Assembly (NCBI GenBank): GCA_030715135.1 | Contig: JAUYVH010000003.1 | Location: 268,371 to 332,370, forward strand | Length of the DNA stretch: 64,000 nt | Origin: Keguizhuia sedimenti | GTDB lineage: Bacteria > Pseudomonadota > Gammaproteobacteria > Burkholderiales > Burkholderiaceae_D | Direction of reading: 5' to 3' | Shown here: in pieces, positions 19,257 through 28,901 of the stretch | Numbering within the stretch: the first letter of the stretch is position 1 | Layout: every line of letters starts with the position of its first letter | Notes under the pieces: model-generated | Databases searched by the model: none | What the model was told of the DNA's origin: nothing | Seen by the model: the letters and a program-made list of their open reading frames with translations, nothing else | Program-made: the position numbers and the translations under genes

Positions 19257-21100
19257 GTACGCCCCGTTTTTCAATTGGCATTGATCTCGGCACTACGCAC
19301 AGCGCTCTGGCCTACACCGATATGCAGGCAAGTGATGGAGAGAAGACCAGTCACGGCGTACTCGAGATTGCACAGCTCACAGCTCCCGGTGCGGTGGAAG
19401 CACAGCCCTTGCTGCCCTCCTTTCTTTACCTGCCTCACAGCGACGAGCTGGCGCCGGCAGACCTGAACCTGCCATGGAACAGTGATCCGCAATTTGTGGT
19501 GGGCGAGCTTGCGCGCAGCCGGGGGGCAACCACGCCGATACGCCTGGTCTCGAGCGCGAAAAGCTGGCTTTGCCATCCCGCCGTAGACCGCCGGGCGCCG
19601 ATACTCCCCACCGATGCACCGCCCGAAATCCCGCGTGTTTCTCCACTCGAAGCATCGGTGCGCTACCTCACACATTTGCGTGACGCCTGGAACTTTGCCC
19701 ATCCCGATGCGCCATTTAACCAGCAAGACGTAACCGTCACCATCCCGGCCTCGTTCGACCCTGCGGCGCGCGAATTGACGGCGGAAGCGGCCCGCGCTGC
19801 CGGATTTGACTCCCTGACTTTGCTGGAAGAACCGCAGTCAGCGCTGTACAGCTGGATCCAGGCCAGCCAGGGGCGCTGGCGCAAAGAGGTCAGGCCGGGC
19901 GACACTATCCTTGTGGTCGACGTCGGCGGAGGCACCAGCGACTTTTCGCTGATTGCAGTGGTCGAACGCGAGGGCAACCTCGAGCTTCACCGGGTCGCTG
20001 TCGGCGAGCATATCTTGCTGGGCGGCGACAACATGGATTTGACGTTAGCCCATGTGGTGGCGCGCAAGCTGGCGCAGCAAGGCACTCAGCTCGACCCTTG
20101 GCAAATGCGCGCCTTGACCTACTCTTCTCGCGCAGCCAAGGAAGCTCTGCTGTCGGATTCCGACGCTCAAACGGTGCCAATCGTCGTCCCCAGTCGCGGC
20201 TCGAAACTGATTGGCGGCTCGATCAGGACGGAACTGACGCGTGACGAAGTCACTGCCGTGATCCTCGAGGGTTTCTTTCCGCAAGTAGAGGTGTCGGCGC
20301 GTCCTGCCAGCCGTACCCGCGTTGCGCTCACGCAGCTTGGATTGCCCTTTGCACACGACCCGGCAATCACCCGCCACCTCGCCGGGTTCCTTGGGCGGCA
20401 GGTAACCGCGCTCGCCGAACTCGAGGGGTTTGCCGGACACGCAAATCCAAATGCGACCTTCCTGCATCCGACCGCCGTCTTGTTCAACGGCGGCGTATTC
20501 AAGTCTGAGATCCTGGCAGCAAGGACGCTGGCGGCCATCAATGGATGGCTGACCGCGGAAAACGCCCGGCCGGCACGCATGTTAAGCGGTGCAGACCTTG
20601 ATCTGGCGGTTGCACGGGGAGCTGCCTACTATGGTTATGTCCGGCGTGGCCAAGGGGTACGCATCCGCGGCGGCATTGCCCGTGCTTTTTACGTGGCGGT
20701 AGAGTCCGCGATGCCGGCAATCCCCGGCATGGAACCACCGGTGCAGGCACTTTGCGTGGCACCGTTCGGCATGGAAGAAGGCTCCGAAACAGAATTGCAG
20801 ACACAGGAATTCGGGCTGGTTGTCGGCGAGCCGGTACATTTCCGTTTTTTCGGTTCGTCAACGCGGCGGCAGGATCAGATTGGCACCATGCTTAACTACT
20901 GGCAGCCGGACGAATTGCAGGAATTAAATGAAATTCATGCGACTCTCCCGACCGAAGGCCGCCAGCCAGGCGAAGTCGTACACGTCAGACTCCATGCCAA
21001 AGTAACCGAAGCAGGAACACTGGAATTGTCTGCGGTGCCTCGCAATGGCAGCGAACGATGGAAGGTGGAATTCGACGTACGCGGTCAGAGCGAACCTTGA
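19253..21100 (+). CDS. Hsp70-family ATPase (short form)
   Basis: A 615-residue actin-fold ATPase of the Hsp70 superfamily. Phosphate-1 motif GIDLGTTHS is at residues 9-17, LLEEPQSALY at 190-199 (equivalent of the DnaK EPTAA region), and phosphate-2 VVDVGGGTSDFSL from about 221. A conserved SSAKSWLCH near 100-108 distinguishes this group from DnaK. After the nucleotide-binding domain a short beta-rich region (about 450-610) replaces the usual DnaK peptide-binding and lid domains, and there is no DnaK-type EEVD-like tail. It is coupled to DUF2760 upstream and lies four bases before a second, larger Hsp70 gene. The clients are unknown. Confidence 0.9.
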   Translation: MSTPRFSIGIDLGTTHSALAYTDMQASDGEKTSHGVLEIAQLTAPGAVEAQPLLPSFLYLPHSDELAPADLNLPWNSDPQFVVGELARSRGATTPIRLVSSAKSWLCHPAVDRRAPILPTDAPPEIPRVSPLEASVRYLTHLRDAWNFAHPDAPFNQQDVTVTIPASFDPAARELTAEAARAAGFDSLTLLEEPQSALYSWIQASQGRWRKEVRPGDTILVVDVGGGTSDFSLIAVVEREGNLELHRVAVGEHILLGGDNMDLTLAHVVARKLAQQGTQLDPWQMRALTYSSRAAKEALLSDSDAQTVPIVVPSRGSKLIGGSIRTELTRDEVTAVILEGFFPQVEVSARPASRTRVALTQLGLPFAHDPAITRHLAGFLGRQVTALAELEGFAGHANPNATFLHPTAVLFNGGVFKSEILAARTLAAINGWLTAENARPARMLSGADLDLAVARGAAYYGYVRRGQGVRIRGGIARAFYVAVESAMPAIPGMEPPVQALCVAPFGMEEGSETELQTQEFGLVVGEPVHFRFFGSSTRRQDQIGTMLNYWQPDELQELNEIHATLPTEGRQPGEVVHVRLHAKVTEAGTLELSAVPRNGSERWKVEFDVRGQSEP

Positions 21101-21104
21101 AACA

Positions 21105-23972
21105 ATGAAGCGATTTGCCGTCGGCATCGATCTTGGCACTACGCACACCGCAGTGGCTTACGCGGCGCCTGGAAGCGATGATATCCACCTGTTTGACATC
21201 GAGCAGCTGGTAGCCCCGGGCGAGGTGAAGGCCTCTTCCCTGTTACCCTCACTGCGTTTTCATGCTGCTGCGGGTGAGCTGGACGAAGCCGATCTGCAAT
21301 TGCCGTGGACAAGGCTGAATGCAGCGGAGCAGGAGCCAGTGGTGATTGGCAGGCTAGCACGCACCCTAGGGGCACAGGTTCCAGGCCGTTTGGTTGCCAG
21401 TGCCAAGAGCTGGTTATCACACGGGGCGGTTGACCGCATGGAGCCCATTCTCCCCTGGGGCGCAAGCCCGGACGTTCCCAAGGTGTCGCCAGTGGACGCT
21501 AGCGCGAGTTATCTTGCCTACGTGCGCGCTGCATGGAACTGGCGTTTCCCGCAACATCCACTCGAACAACAGGAGATTGTACTCACCGTACCGGCTTCAT
21601 TCGATGAAGCCGCACGGGCGCTTACCGTCAAGGCTGCGCAGCAAGCTGGCTTGCCGCACTTACGCTTGCTGGAAGAACCGCAGGCCGCTTTCTACGACTG
21701 GCTGTTCCGGCATCGGGACTCCCTCGCCGCCGACCTGGCGCAAACGCGCCTGATCCTGGTCTGCGACGTCGGCGGCGGCACAACAGACTTCAGTCTGATC
21801 AAAGTAGCGATGCATGGGAACGAAGTACAGATAACGAGGATCGGGGTCGGCAAGCACCTGATGCTCGGCGGCGACAACATGGATCTGGTGCTTGCACATA
21901 TAGCCGAGAGGCGTATGGCGGACGGCCAACAAGATACACGGCGTCTGTCAGCTGCCCGGATTTCCCAGCTAATCGAGCGTTGCCGTGCCGCCAAGGAGGA
22001 GCTGTTGGGCAGCGGCGCTCCGGATAAAACAATGGTCACGCTGCTTGGATCGGGGTCCAGCCTGGTAGGTGGTGCGCGTTCCGTCGAGCTGACGAAGGAT
22101 GAAATCGAACAGACCATCGTCGACGGCTTTTTTCCAATGGTTGGATCGAACGAGAAAGCGCAGCAGCGGCGCAGTGGCATTGTCGAATTCGGACTGCCGT
22201 ATGCAAGCGACGCTGCCATTACACGCCATCTCGCCAGCTTCCTGGCCCAGCATGCCGGCGCGGCAAGCGAGGCACTAGGCATTGGAGAGCCCGGTCAAGC
22301 GGGATTGGCCATGCCTGACACCTTACTTCTCAACGGAGGCGTATTCCGGGCGCCAGTCCTTGCCAAACGACTGGAACACACGCTTGGCGCATGGCGCGGA
22401 CAGCCATTGCGGCTGCTCGATAACGCTGATCCCGACGTCGCAGTGGCTCGCGGCGCAGTGGCCTATTCACTGGGGCGCGAAGGTCTGGCGCCCAGAATTG
22501 GTGGCGGCTCGCCACGTAGTTATTTCTTGCTGCTGGACCACCGCCGGGACAAGGGCAAGGGTCGCGGTACAGACGAGAGCCAGCTTTCGCCCACACATGC
22601 CCAGGGTGTGTGTGTGCTGCCACGAGGCAGTGAACAAGGAACGGAAACTGTTCTGCATAACCGTGTCTTTGCATTACGCCTGGGCCAGCCAGTGCGGTTT
22701 CATCTTGTGTCATCGACAGCCGACAAAGGCACTGCCCCTCTCCAGCCGGGCGACCTGATCGACCTTGACGATGCGGACATTGTGCGCTTGCCGCCTATTG
22801 CCACGGTACTCGGACCAGCGAACACGACCGGCACACAGGAGGTACCAGTCCAGCTTGCAGCATCGATCACCGAGGTCGGCACATTGGAGATGCATTGTGT
22901 CAGCACGACGGATCCGAGCCAGCGCTGGCTGCTGGAGTTTCAGCTGCGCGAGGTTGCCCAGCCTGCGGCGGCAGGAGGCGCTGCAGGGCAAGAGGCCCTG
23001 CCAGCCAATTTTGCAGAAGCCATTGCACAGATTGATCGCATTTTTGGCACACGTCCCCAGGCAGTCATGCCAAAGGAAGTGAGGCAACTCAGAACTCATC
23101 TTGAGAAACTGATGGGTAGTCGCGAATCCTGGCACACGCCGCTCTTGCGACGGCTATTTGATGCGCTTTTGCAGCGCTCGGGTGGACGCAGGCGATCGGT
23201 CGACCATGAACGAGCCTGGCTCAATCTAACGGGCTACTGTCTGCGGCCGGGCTTCGGCGATCCGGTCGATCGCTGGAGAATCGAGCGTTTATGGTCACTC
23301 TTCGAGGCGGGGGTGCACTATCGGAAGGACATCCAGGTCTGTTCGGAATGGTGGACCATGTGGCGGCGTGTCGCCGGTGGACTTGGGCGAGAGGAACAAC
23401 TCCGTGTCCTGGAAGATTTTGCGTTGAACGTGCACGAAGAGGAAGTGGAGCCGCAGGAGCGCCCCGCCAATCTGGTCAAAGGCAGCAGAGACGACATGCT
23501 GCGGGTAGCAGCATCGCTGGAACGGATCCCGGCAAATTACAAAGTTGAAATTGGTGACTGGCTGCTTGACGAGCTGAATAAAACTGCATTCACAGCTGGC
23601 ACTGAGAATTCAGCGGCCAGCCCGGCTTTCTGGGCGCTTGCCCGCATCGGTGCACGCCAGCCTTTCTATGGAAGTGCACATGATGTTGTGCCGCCCGACA
23701 TTGCAGCCGCTTGGCTGGAACGCATCATGGTGCTTGACTGGAAGCGCACCAATGGAGCGGCGTTTGCCGCTGCCCACATTGCGCGACTGACGGGCGACCG
23801 GGCGCGCGACTTGCCGCCTGAACTGCGCGAGCGTGCAGCAGTACGCCTTAGCTCCTTTGGATCTTCATCCAACTGGATCACCATGGTGCAAGAGGTGGTA
23901 GAGCTGGATGAAATCAGCGTTCGCGGCTTTCTTGCCGACTCACTGCCCCCAGGGCTCAAATTGCTTAGTTAA
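21105..23972 (+). CDS. Hsp70-family ATPase with C-terminal DUF3731
   Basis: A 955-residue protein. The first 600 residues parallel the preceding gene: GIDLGTTHTAVAY at 7-19, SAKSWLSHGAVDRMEPILPW, LLEEPQAAFYDWL, CDVGGGTTDFSLIKV and GGDNMDLVLAHIAERR. The extra 300 residues (about 650-950) match the DUF3731-type extension (LFDALLQRSGGRRRSVDHER, then AWLNLTGYCLRPGFGDPVDR), rich in Trp and Arg and probably helical. The start at 21105 was chosen over the in-frame 21045 because the latter lies inside the previous gene. The two Hsp70s are clearly paralogous, and their co-transcription suggests a heteromeric machine (inference). Confidence 0.9.
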   Translation: MKRFAVGIDLGTTHTAVAYAAPGSDDIHLFDIEQLVAPGEVKASSLLPSLRFHAAAGELDEADLQLPWTRLNAAEQEPVVIGRLARTLGAQVPGRLVASAKSWLSHGAVDRMEPILPWGASPDVPKVSPVDASASYLAYVRAAWNWRFPQHPLEQQEIVLTVPASFDEAARALTVKAAQQAGLPHLRLLEEPQAAFYDWLFRHRDSLAADLAQTRLILVCDVGGGTTDFSLIKVAMHGNEVQITRIGVGKHLMLGGDNMDLVLAHIAERRMADGQQDTRRLSAARISQLIERCRAAKEELLGSGAPDKTMVTLLGSGSSLVGGARSVELTKDEIEQTIVDGFFPMVGSNEKAQQRRSGIVEFGLPYASDAAITRHLASFLAQHAGAASEALGIGEPGQAGLAMPDTLLLNGGVFRAPVLAKRLEHTLGAWRGQPLRLLDNADPDVAVARGAVAYSLGREGLAPRIGGGSPRSYFLLLDHRRDKGKGRGTDESQLSPTHAQGVCVLPRGSEQGTETVLHNRVFALRLGQPVRFHLVSSTADKGTAPLQPGDLIDLDDADIVRLPPIATVLGPANTTGTQEVPVQLAASITEVGTLEMHCVSTTDPSQRWLLEFQLREVAQPAAAGGAAGQEALPANFAEAIAQIDRIFGTRPQAVMPKEVRQLRTHLEKLMGSRESWHTPLLRRLFDALLQRSGGRRRSVDHERAWLNLTGYCLRPGFGDPVDRWRIERLWSLFEAGVHYRKDIQVCSEWWTMWRRVAGGLGREEQLRVLEDFALNVHEEEVEPQERPANLVKGSRDDMLRVAASLERIPANYKVEIGDWLLDELNKTAFTAGTENSAASPAFWALARIGARQPFYGSAHDVVPPDIAAAWLERIMVLDWKRTNGAAFAAAHIARLTGDRARDLPPELRERAAVRLSSFGSSSNWITMVQEVVELDEISVRGFLADSLPPGLKLLS

Positions 23973-24141
23973 TGCTTGGCAGGCTTTTGCCACGCCAATC
24001 AAGCCGACGTCTATCCATATCGTATTAACATCTTTAATGGCTAGAGGAGGCCTGCCTTGCTATGACAGCCATTGTCTTGCTTACCATAGAGGCTCTCAAA
24101 ACTACTGGATGTCAATAGATGATTTCAGCGCTCTTATAACA

Positions 24142-24177
24142 AAAAACCCGCGTCAGCACTGGGCTTAAGGCGGGTTT
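24142..24177 (-). terminator. Terminator after tRNA-Ser
   Basis: ACCCGC and GCGGGT form a stem with an 18-base loop, followed on the minus strand by TTTTTTG. It lies 34 bases beyond the 3' end of the tRNA. Confidence 0.75.
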
Positions 24178-24210
24178 CTGGACGGTGCCGGACTTCTTTG
24201 AACTATTCGG

Positions 24211-24301
24211 TGGCGGAGAGAGGGGGATTCGAACCCCCGATAGGCTATGAACCTATACACGCTTTCCAGGCGTGCGACTTAAACCACTCATCCATCTCTC
24301 C
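24211..24301 (-). tRNA. tRNA-Ser (anticodon GGA)
   Basis: A class II tRNA of 91 bases including encoded CCA. The acceptor stem is GGAGAGA paired with TCTCTCC, the discriminator is G, the T arm has GGTTCGAATCC, and a long variable arm (TAGGTTCATAGCCTA) is present. The anticodon loop CTGGAAA carries GGA, reading UCC and UCU. It is transcribed away from the Hsp70 operon, with its own terminator downstream. Confidence 0.97.
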
Positions 24302-24418
24302 GGGATTTCGCTGCATGCGCTTGTTGTTCTTGGTGCAGCATACGAGCGAAGCCGCAGATTATAGCAAAACTTTGCGCATGCGATACGGGTTTTCACATGA
24401 GCAAGAGTAAATTTCCAT

Positions 24419-24454
24419 AAAAAAACCGCTGCCGGTGAGGAGCAGCGGTTTTGC
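24419..24454 (-). terminator. Terminator after acs
   Basis: ACCGCTGC and GCAGCGGT form an eight-base stem with loop CGGTGAGGA, followed on the minus strand by a run of seven Ts. It starts about 20 bases after the acs stop. Confidence 0.9.
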
Positions 24455-24472
24455 AAAGTGGAACGCTTTCGT

Positions 24473-26455
24473 TTATTGCGATTGCTTCAACTGCTCGAGG
24501 ATGGCCGGGTTTTCAAGCGTGGAGACGTCTTGCGTGATTTCCTCATCCTTGGCGAGAACGCGCAGCAGGCGGCGCATGATCTTGCCGGACCGGGTCTTGG
24601 GCAGATTGTCACCGAAGCGGATTTCCTTGGGCTTTGCGATCGGGCCGATTTCCTTGCCGACCCAGTCGCGCAGCTCTTTCGCCAGTTGTGCAGCCTCGTC
24701 GTCGGTGGGCCGAGCACGCTTCAATACGACGAATGCGCAGATCGATTCGCCAGTCAGGTCGTCCGGCTTGCCGACGACAGCAGCCTCGGCGACCAAGGGA
24801 TTGGCGACCAGCGCGGATTCAATTTCCATCGTGCCCAGGCGATGCCCGGAAATATTGAGCACATCGTCGATGCGGCCGGTGATGGTGAAGTAGCCGGTTT
24901 CCTTGTTGCGGATGGCGCCATCACCGGCAAGATACATCCTGCCGCCCAGCTCGTGCGGAAAATAGCCTTTCTGGAACCGTTCCGGGTTACCCCAGATGGT
25001 GCGCAGCATGGCTGGCCACGGGCGCTTGACGACCAGGAGGCCGCCATGCCCGTCCGGAAGATCATGTCCTGCTTCGTCGACGATTGCGGCCATGATGCCG
25101 GGCAAAGGCAATGTGCAGGAACCCGGTACCAGAGGCGTCGCACCCGGCAGCGGTGTGATCATGTGGCCGCCGGTCTCGGTTTGCCAGAAGGTGTCAACAA
25201 CCGGGCAGCGTTCGCCGCCGACGTTCTTGTAGTACCACATCCAGGCTTCCGGATTGATCGGCTCGCCCACTGAACCGAGCAGGCGCAAGGAGGACAGGTC
25301 GTACTTTCTGGGGTGGACATCGGGCGTGCTCTCCGCGGCCTTGATCAATGAGCGGATGGCAGTCGGTGCGGTGTAAAAAATCGTGACTCTGTGCTTCTGG
25401 ATCATGTCCCAGAAACGGCCGCCGTTCGGATAGCTCGGCACGCCCTCGAAGACGATCTGCGTGGCGCCGGCAGCCATTGGCCCGTAAGTCACATATGTAT
25501 GGCCGGTCACCCAACCGATATCGGCGGTACACCAGAAAATATCTTCGGGCTTGATGTCGAACGACCATTGCATGGTGAGCTGCGCCCACAGCAGGTAACC
25601 GGCCGAAGAATGCTGTACGCCCTTGGGTTTGCCGGTCGAGCCGGACGTGTACAGGACAAACAAAGGATGTTCTGCATCGACCCATTCCGGGTCGCATTGT
25701 TCCGGCTGATCATCAACCAGGCTGTGCAACGGCAGGTCGCGTCCTTCCACCATGTTGACGTTGGACCTGGTGCGCTGATAAACGACGACTTTACGGATGG
25801 CTTCGCAGCCACCCATGCCGAGCGCTTCGTCGACGATAGACTTGAGCGGCAAGGCCCTTCCACCGCGCATCTGTTCATCAGCAGTGATCACAGCCACCGC
25901 GCCGACGTCGATGATGCGCTCATGCAGCGACTTGGCGGAGAATCCACCGAACACGACCGAATGCGTTGCACCGATGCGCGCGCATGCCTGCATGGCGGCG
26001 ATGCCTTCGATGGACATCGGCATGTAGATGATGACACGGTCGCCCTTTTTGATTCCCAGGGACTTCAGCCCATTGGCCAGCTTGCAGACTCTTTTGTGCA
26101 GTTCCCTATAGGTGACGGTGGTATTTTTTCCGTCATCAGACTCGAAGATGATCGCGACCTTGTTGGCATTGCCGTTTTCCAGGTTACGGTCCAGGCAGTT
26201 GTAGGACACATTGAGCTGGCCATCCGCAAACCATTTATAGAAAGGCGCGTTCGATTCGTCCAGCGTCTGGGTAAAGGGCTTGTGCCAATGCAGGTTTTCT
26301 CGCGCCAATCGCGCCCAGAATCCCTCGTAGTCGCGCTCGGCCTCGGCGCACAACGCTCGGTATGCTTCCATCCCGGAAATACGGGCTGTCTTCACGATGT
26401 CGGTGGGAGGGGGAAAAATCCGGGTCTCGTGCAATAGGGCTTCAATGTCTGCCAT
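24473..26455 (-). CDS. acs: Acetyl-coenzyme A synthetase
   Basis: A 660-residue AMP-forming acyl-CoA synthetase that converts acetate, ATP and CoA to acetyl-CoA. The P-loop [11 protein letters not shown] lies near residue 265-275, WWQTE-equivalent [10 protein letters not shown] is present, and the C-terminal [11 protein letters not shown] carries K625, the lysine whose acetylation controls Acs in other bacteria. Length and motif order are standard for Acs rather than propionyl-CoA synthetase, though the latter cannot be fully excluded. It is a single-gene unit with its own terminator. The promoter lies in the 280-base gap shared with the divergent YqhA-type gene, which also holds two tiny leader-like frames. 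Confidence 0.95.
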   Translation of the reverse strand: MADIEALLHETRIFPPPTDIVKTARISGMEAYRALCAEAERDYEGFWARLARENLHWHKPFTQTLDESNAPFYKWFADGQLNVSYNCLDRNLENGNANKVAIIFESDDGKNTTVTYRELHKRVCKLANGLKSLGIKKGDRVIIYMPMSIEGIAAMQACARIGATHSVVFGGFSAKSLHERIIDVGAVAVITADEQMRGGRALPLKSIVDEALGMGGCEAIRKVVVYQRTRSNVNMVEGRDLPLHSLVDDQPEQCDPEWVDAEHPLFVLYTSGSTGKPKGVQHSSAGYLLWAQLTMQWSFDIKPEDIFWCTADIGWVTGHTYVTYGPMAAGATQIVFEGVPSYPNGGRFWDMIQKHRVTIFYTAPTAIRSLIKAAESTPDVHPRKYDLSSLRLLGSVGEPINPEAWMWYYKNVGGERCPVVDTFWQTETGGHMITPLPGATPLVPGSCTLPLPGIMAAIVDEAGHDLPDGHGGLLVVKRPWPAMLRTIWGNPERFQKGYFPHELGGRMYLAGDGAIRNKETGYFTITGRIDDVLNISGHRLGTMEIESALVANPLVAEAAVVGKPDDLTGESICAFVVLKRARPTDDEAAQLAKELRDWVGKEIGPIAKPKEIRFGDNLPKTRSGKIMRRLLRVLAKDEEITQDVSTLENPAILEQLKQSQ

Positions 26456-26488
26456 GATGTGTCCTCTGATGGGATTATGTATAAGACA

Positions 26489-26595
26489 TCACTTCCGATG
26501 CCTTTTTATCATTTGAGCTTTTATTACGATTTCAGTTGCCAACCATATATTGGTCATGCCGATATTGTAACGTCAGTTGCTTGCGGTTTAATCAT
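26489..26595 (-). other. Two tiny overlapping leader-like frames upstream of acs
   Basis: AAGGAG precedes an ATG at 26595 that encodes MIKPQATDVTISA and stops at 26554. The stop overlaps (ATGA) a second 22-codon frame, MTNIWLATEIVIKAQMIKRH plus two residues, ending at 26489, 34 bases before acs. The good ribosome site and coupled arrangement could mean a translated leader controlling acs; it could also be chance. Confidence 0.3.
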
Positions 26596-26736
26596 TGTCT
26601 CGCTCCTTTTCCTTACAATTGCCGCTTTTACAACGAGTATTACTGCTTCTTAAGACTTGCAGTTGAAGCCACGCAATGAAAAGCATCGCAGTGTAAAATT
26701 CCGGATCGCGTTTTTCGTATTTCTCCGCACCAAACA

Positions 26737-27348
26737 ATGAAACTTCACGAAACAAATCTCTCGGCACCGAAAAAAATTCATCCCCTGGCAAATTTGATCT
26801 TCATGTCACGCTGGCTGCAGCTGCCGCTTTATCTAGGCCTGATTCTGGCGCAATGTGTCTATGTCTATCATTTCTGGGTAGAACTGTCGTACCTGATTGG
26901 TGCGGCCATGGGCAACATATCTTCTTTGCAACATCTTCTTGATGCCGTCGCCGTACCGGGCGCGGTCAAGCCGACTACTTTGAACGAGACCACGATCATG
27001 CTCGTGGTCTTGGGCCTGATCGACGTGGTCATGATTTCTAACCTGCTGATCATGGTGATCGTAGGAGGTTATGAAACATTCGTTTCGCGCATGAACCTGG
27101 AAAACCATCCGGACCAGCCGGAGTGGCTGTCTCATGTGAATGCCTCGGTCCTGAAAGTCAAACTGGCCACGGCAATCATTGGCATATCATCGATCCACCT
27201 GTTGAAGACATTCATCAACGCCAATGCCTATGATGCCAAGACCCTGATTGCGCAGACCGGAATCCATGTTGTATTTCTGTTATCCGCTATTGCGATTGCG
27301 TACAGTGACCGTATCATGTCCGGCACGCAGCAATCTTCTAAACACTGA
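26737..27348 (+). CDS. YqhA-family (UPF0114) inner-membrane protein
   Basis: A 203-residue protein with four predicted membrane helices. The first follows FMSRWLQLPLYLGLILAQCV, typical of the TIGR00645/UPF0114 family, and NLLIMVIVGGYETFVSRM is its most conserved stretch. It is an integral inner-membrane protein of unknown role; a channel-like or stress function has been suggested for relatives. The next gene (class I fumarase) begins 18 bases after its stop, so the two may be co-transcribed. Confidence 0.85.
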   Translation: MKLHETNLSAPKKIHPLANLIFMSRWLQLPLYLGLILAQCVYVYHFWVELSYLIGAAMGNISSLQHLLDAVAVPGAVKPTTLNETTIMLVVLGLIDVVMISNLLIMVIVGGYETFVSRMNLENHPDQPEWLSHVNASVLKVKLATAIIGISSIHLLKTFINANAYDAKTLIAQTGIHVVFLLSAIAIAYSDRIMSGTQQSSKH

Positions 27349-27365
27349 AGAAATTGACCATCCAA

Positions 27366-28901
27366 ATGACCACGATTAAACAAGCGGACCTGATCGAATC
27401 GGTTGCCGCAGCGCTGCAATACATCAGTTATTACCATCCTGCGGACTACATTCAGCATCTGGCGCGCGCCTATGAGGCCGAGCAAAGCCCGGCGGCCAAG
27501 GATGCCATCGCACAGATCCTGACCAACTCGAGGATGTGCGCCGAGGGACATCGCCCGATCTGCCAGGACACCGGCATCGTGAACGTCTTCCTGAAGATCG
27601 GCATGGATGTGCGCTTTGAAGGATTTACCGGTTCGATTGCCGATGCCGTCAATGAAGGCGTACGCCGCGGCTACAACCATCCGGACAATGTGCTGCGCGC
27701 TTCGATCGTGGCCGACCCGCAGTTCGAGCGCAAGAACACCAAGGACAACACGCCTGCCGTGATCCACATGGAAGTCGTGCCCGGCAACACGGTCGACGTG
27801 AAGCTGGCCGCCAAGGGCGGCGGCTCGGAAAACAAGTCCAAGTTCGTCATGCTCAATCCGTCCGACTCCATTGTGGACTGGGTACTGAAGACGGTACCCA
27901 CCATGGGCGCCGGCTGGTGCCCGCCCGGCATGCTGGGCATAGGCATCGGCGGCACGGCGGAAAAAGCCATGCTGATGGCGAAAGAATCGCTGATGGAAGA
28001 CATCGACATGTATGAGCTGCGTCAGCGCGGCCCGCGCAACAAGACCGAGGAACTGCGCATTGAATTGTGCGACAAGATCAATGCGCTCGGCATCGGAGCA
28101 CAAGGCCTGGGCGGCCTGACCACCGTGCTGGACGTGAAGATCAACATGTACCCCACTCATGCGGCATCCAAGCCTGTTGCGATGATCCCGAACTGCGCCG
28201 CAACCCGCCATGCGCATTTCGTGCTCGACGGTTCCGGTCCTGCCTATATCGAACCGCCTTCGCTGTCCGACTGGCCGGACGTGCAATGGATGCCGGACAC
28301 GCAAAAGTCCAAGCGCATCGACCTGAATACGCTGACCAAGGAAGAAGTCGCTTCCTGGAAACCGGGCCAGACCCTGCTCCTGAACGGCAAGATGCTGACC
28401 GGCCGCGATGCGGCGCACAAGCGCATCCAGGACATGCTGGCCAAGGGCGAAAAGCTGCCGGTGGACTTCACCAACCGCGTGATCTACTACGTCGGACCGG
28501 TCGATCCGGTACGCGACGAAGTCGTCGGCCCTGCAGGCCCGACCACCGCGACCCGCATGGATAAGTTCACCGACATGATGCTGGAGAAAACCGGCCTGAT
28601 CTCGATGGTGGGCAAGGCCGAACGCGGCCCTGCGGCAATTGAAGCGATCAAGAAACACAAGTCGGCTTACCTGATGGCGGTCGGCGGCGCAGCCTATCTC
28701 GTGTCCAAGGCCATCAAGGATGCGAAGGTCGTCGGCTTTGCCGACCTCGGCATGGAAGCGATCTACGAGTTTGACGTGAAGGACATGCCGGTCACCGTAG
28801 CAGTCGATTCCACCGGTACCTCGGTGCATGAGACCGGGCCGAAAGAATGGCAACAGAAGATCGCTGCCGGCATCGGCACTATCCCGGTGAACGTTGCTTA
28901 A
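27366..28901 (+). CDS. Class I (iron-sulfur) fumarate hydratase
   Basis: A 511-residue fumarase interconverting fumarate and malate in the TCA cycle. Three cysteines, C66 (HRPICQDTG), C185 (GWCPPG) and C277 (PNCAATRH), have spacings of 119 and 92 residues, close to the three 4Fe-4S ligands of E. coli FumA. Both the alpha-type N-terminal and beta-type C-terminal modules (GPAGPTTATRMDKFTDMMLE) are in one chain. The ATG at 27366 was taken; a TTG at 27354 is a possible alternative. The stop overlaps the start of murI. Oxygen-sensitive enzymes of this class often coexist with an oxygen-stable class II fumarase elsewhere. Confidence 0.95.
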   Translation: MTTIKQADLIESVAAALQYISYYHPADYIQHLARAYEAEQSPAAKDAIAQILTNSRMCAEGHRPICQDTGIVNVFLKIGMDVRFEGFTGSIADAVNEGVRRGYNHPDNVLRASIVADPQFERKNTKDNTPAVIHMEVVPGNTVDVKLAAKGGGSENKSKFVMLNPSDSIVDWVLKTVPTMGAGWCPPGMLGIGIGGTAEKAMLMAKESLMEDIDMYELRQRGPRNKTEELRIELCDKINALGIGAQGLGGLTTVLDVKINMYPTHAASKPVAMIPNCAATRHAHFVLDGSGPAYIEPPSLSDWPDVQWMPDTQKSKRIDLNTLTKEEVASWKPGQTLLLNGKMLTGRDAAHKRIQDMLAKGEKLPVDFTNRVIYYVGPVDPVRDEVVGPAGPTTATRMDKFTDMMLEKTGLISMVGKAERGPAAIEAIKKHKSAYLMAVGGAAYLVSKAIKDAKVVGFADLGMEAIYEFDVKDMPVTVAVDSTGTSVHETGPKEWQQKIAAGIGTIPVNVA

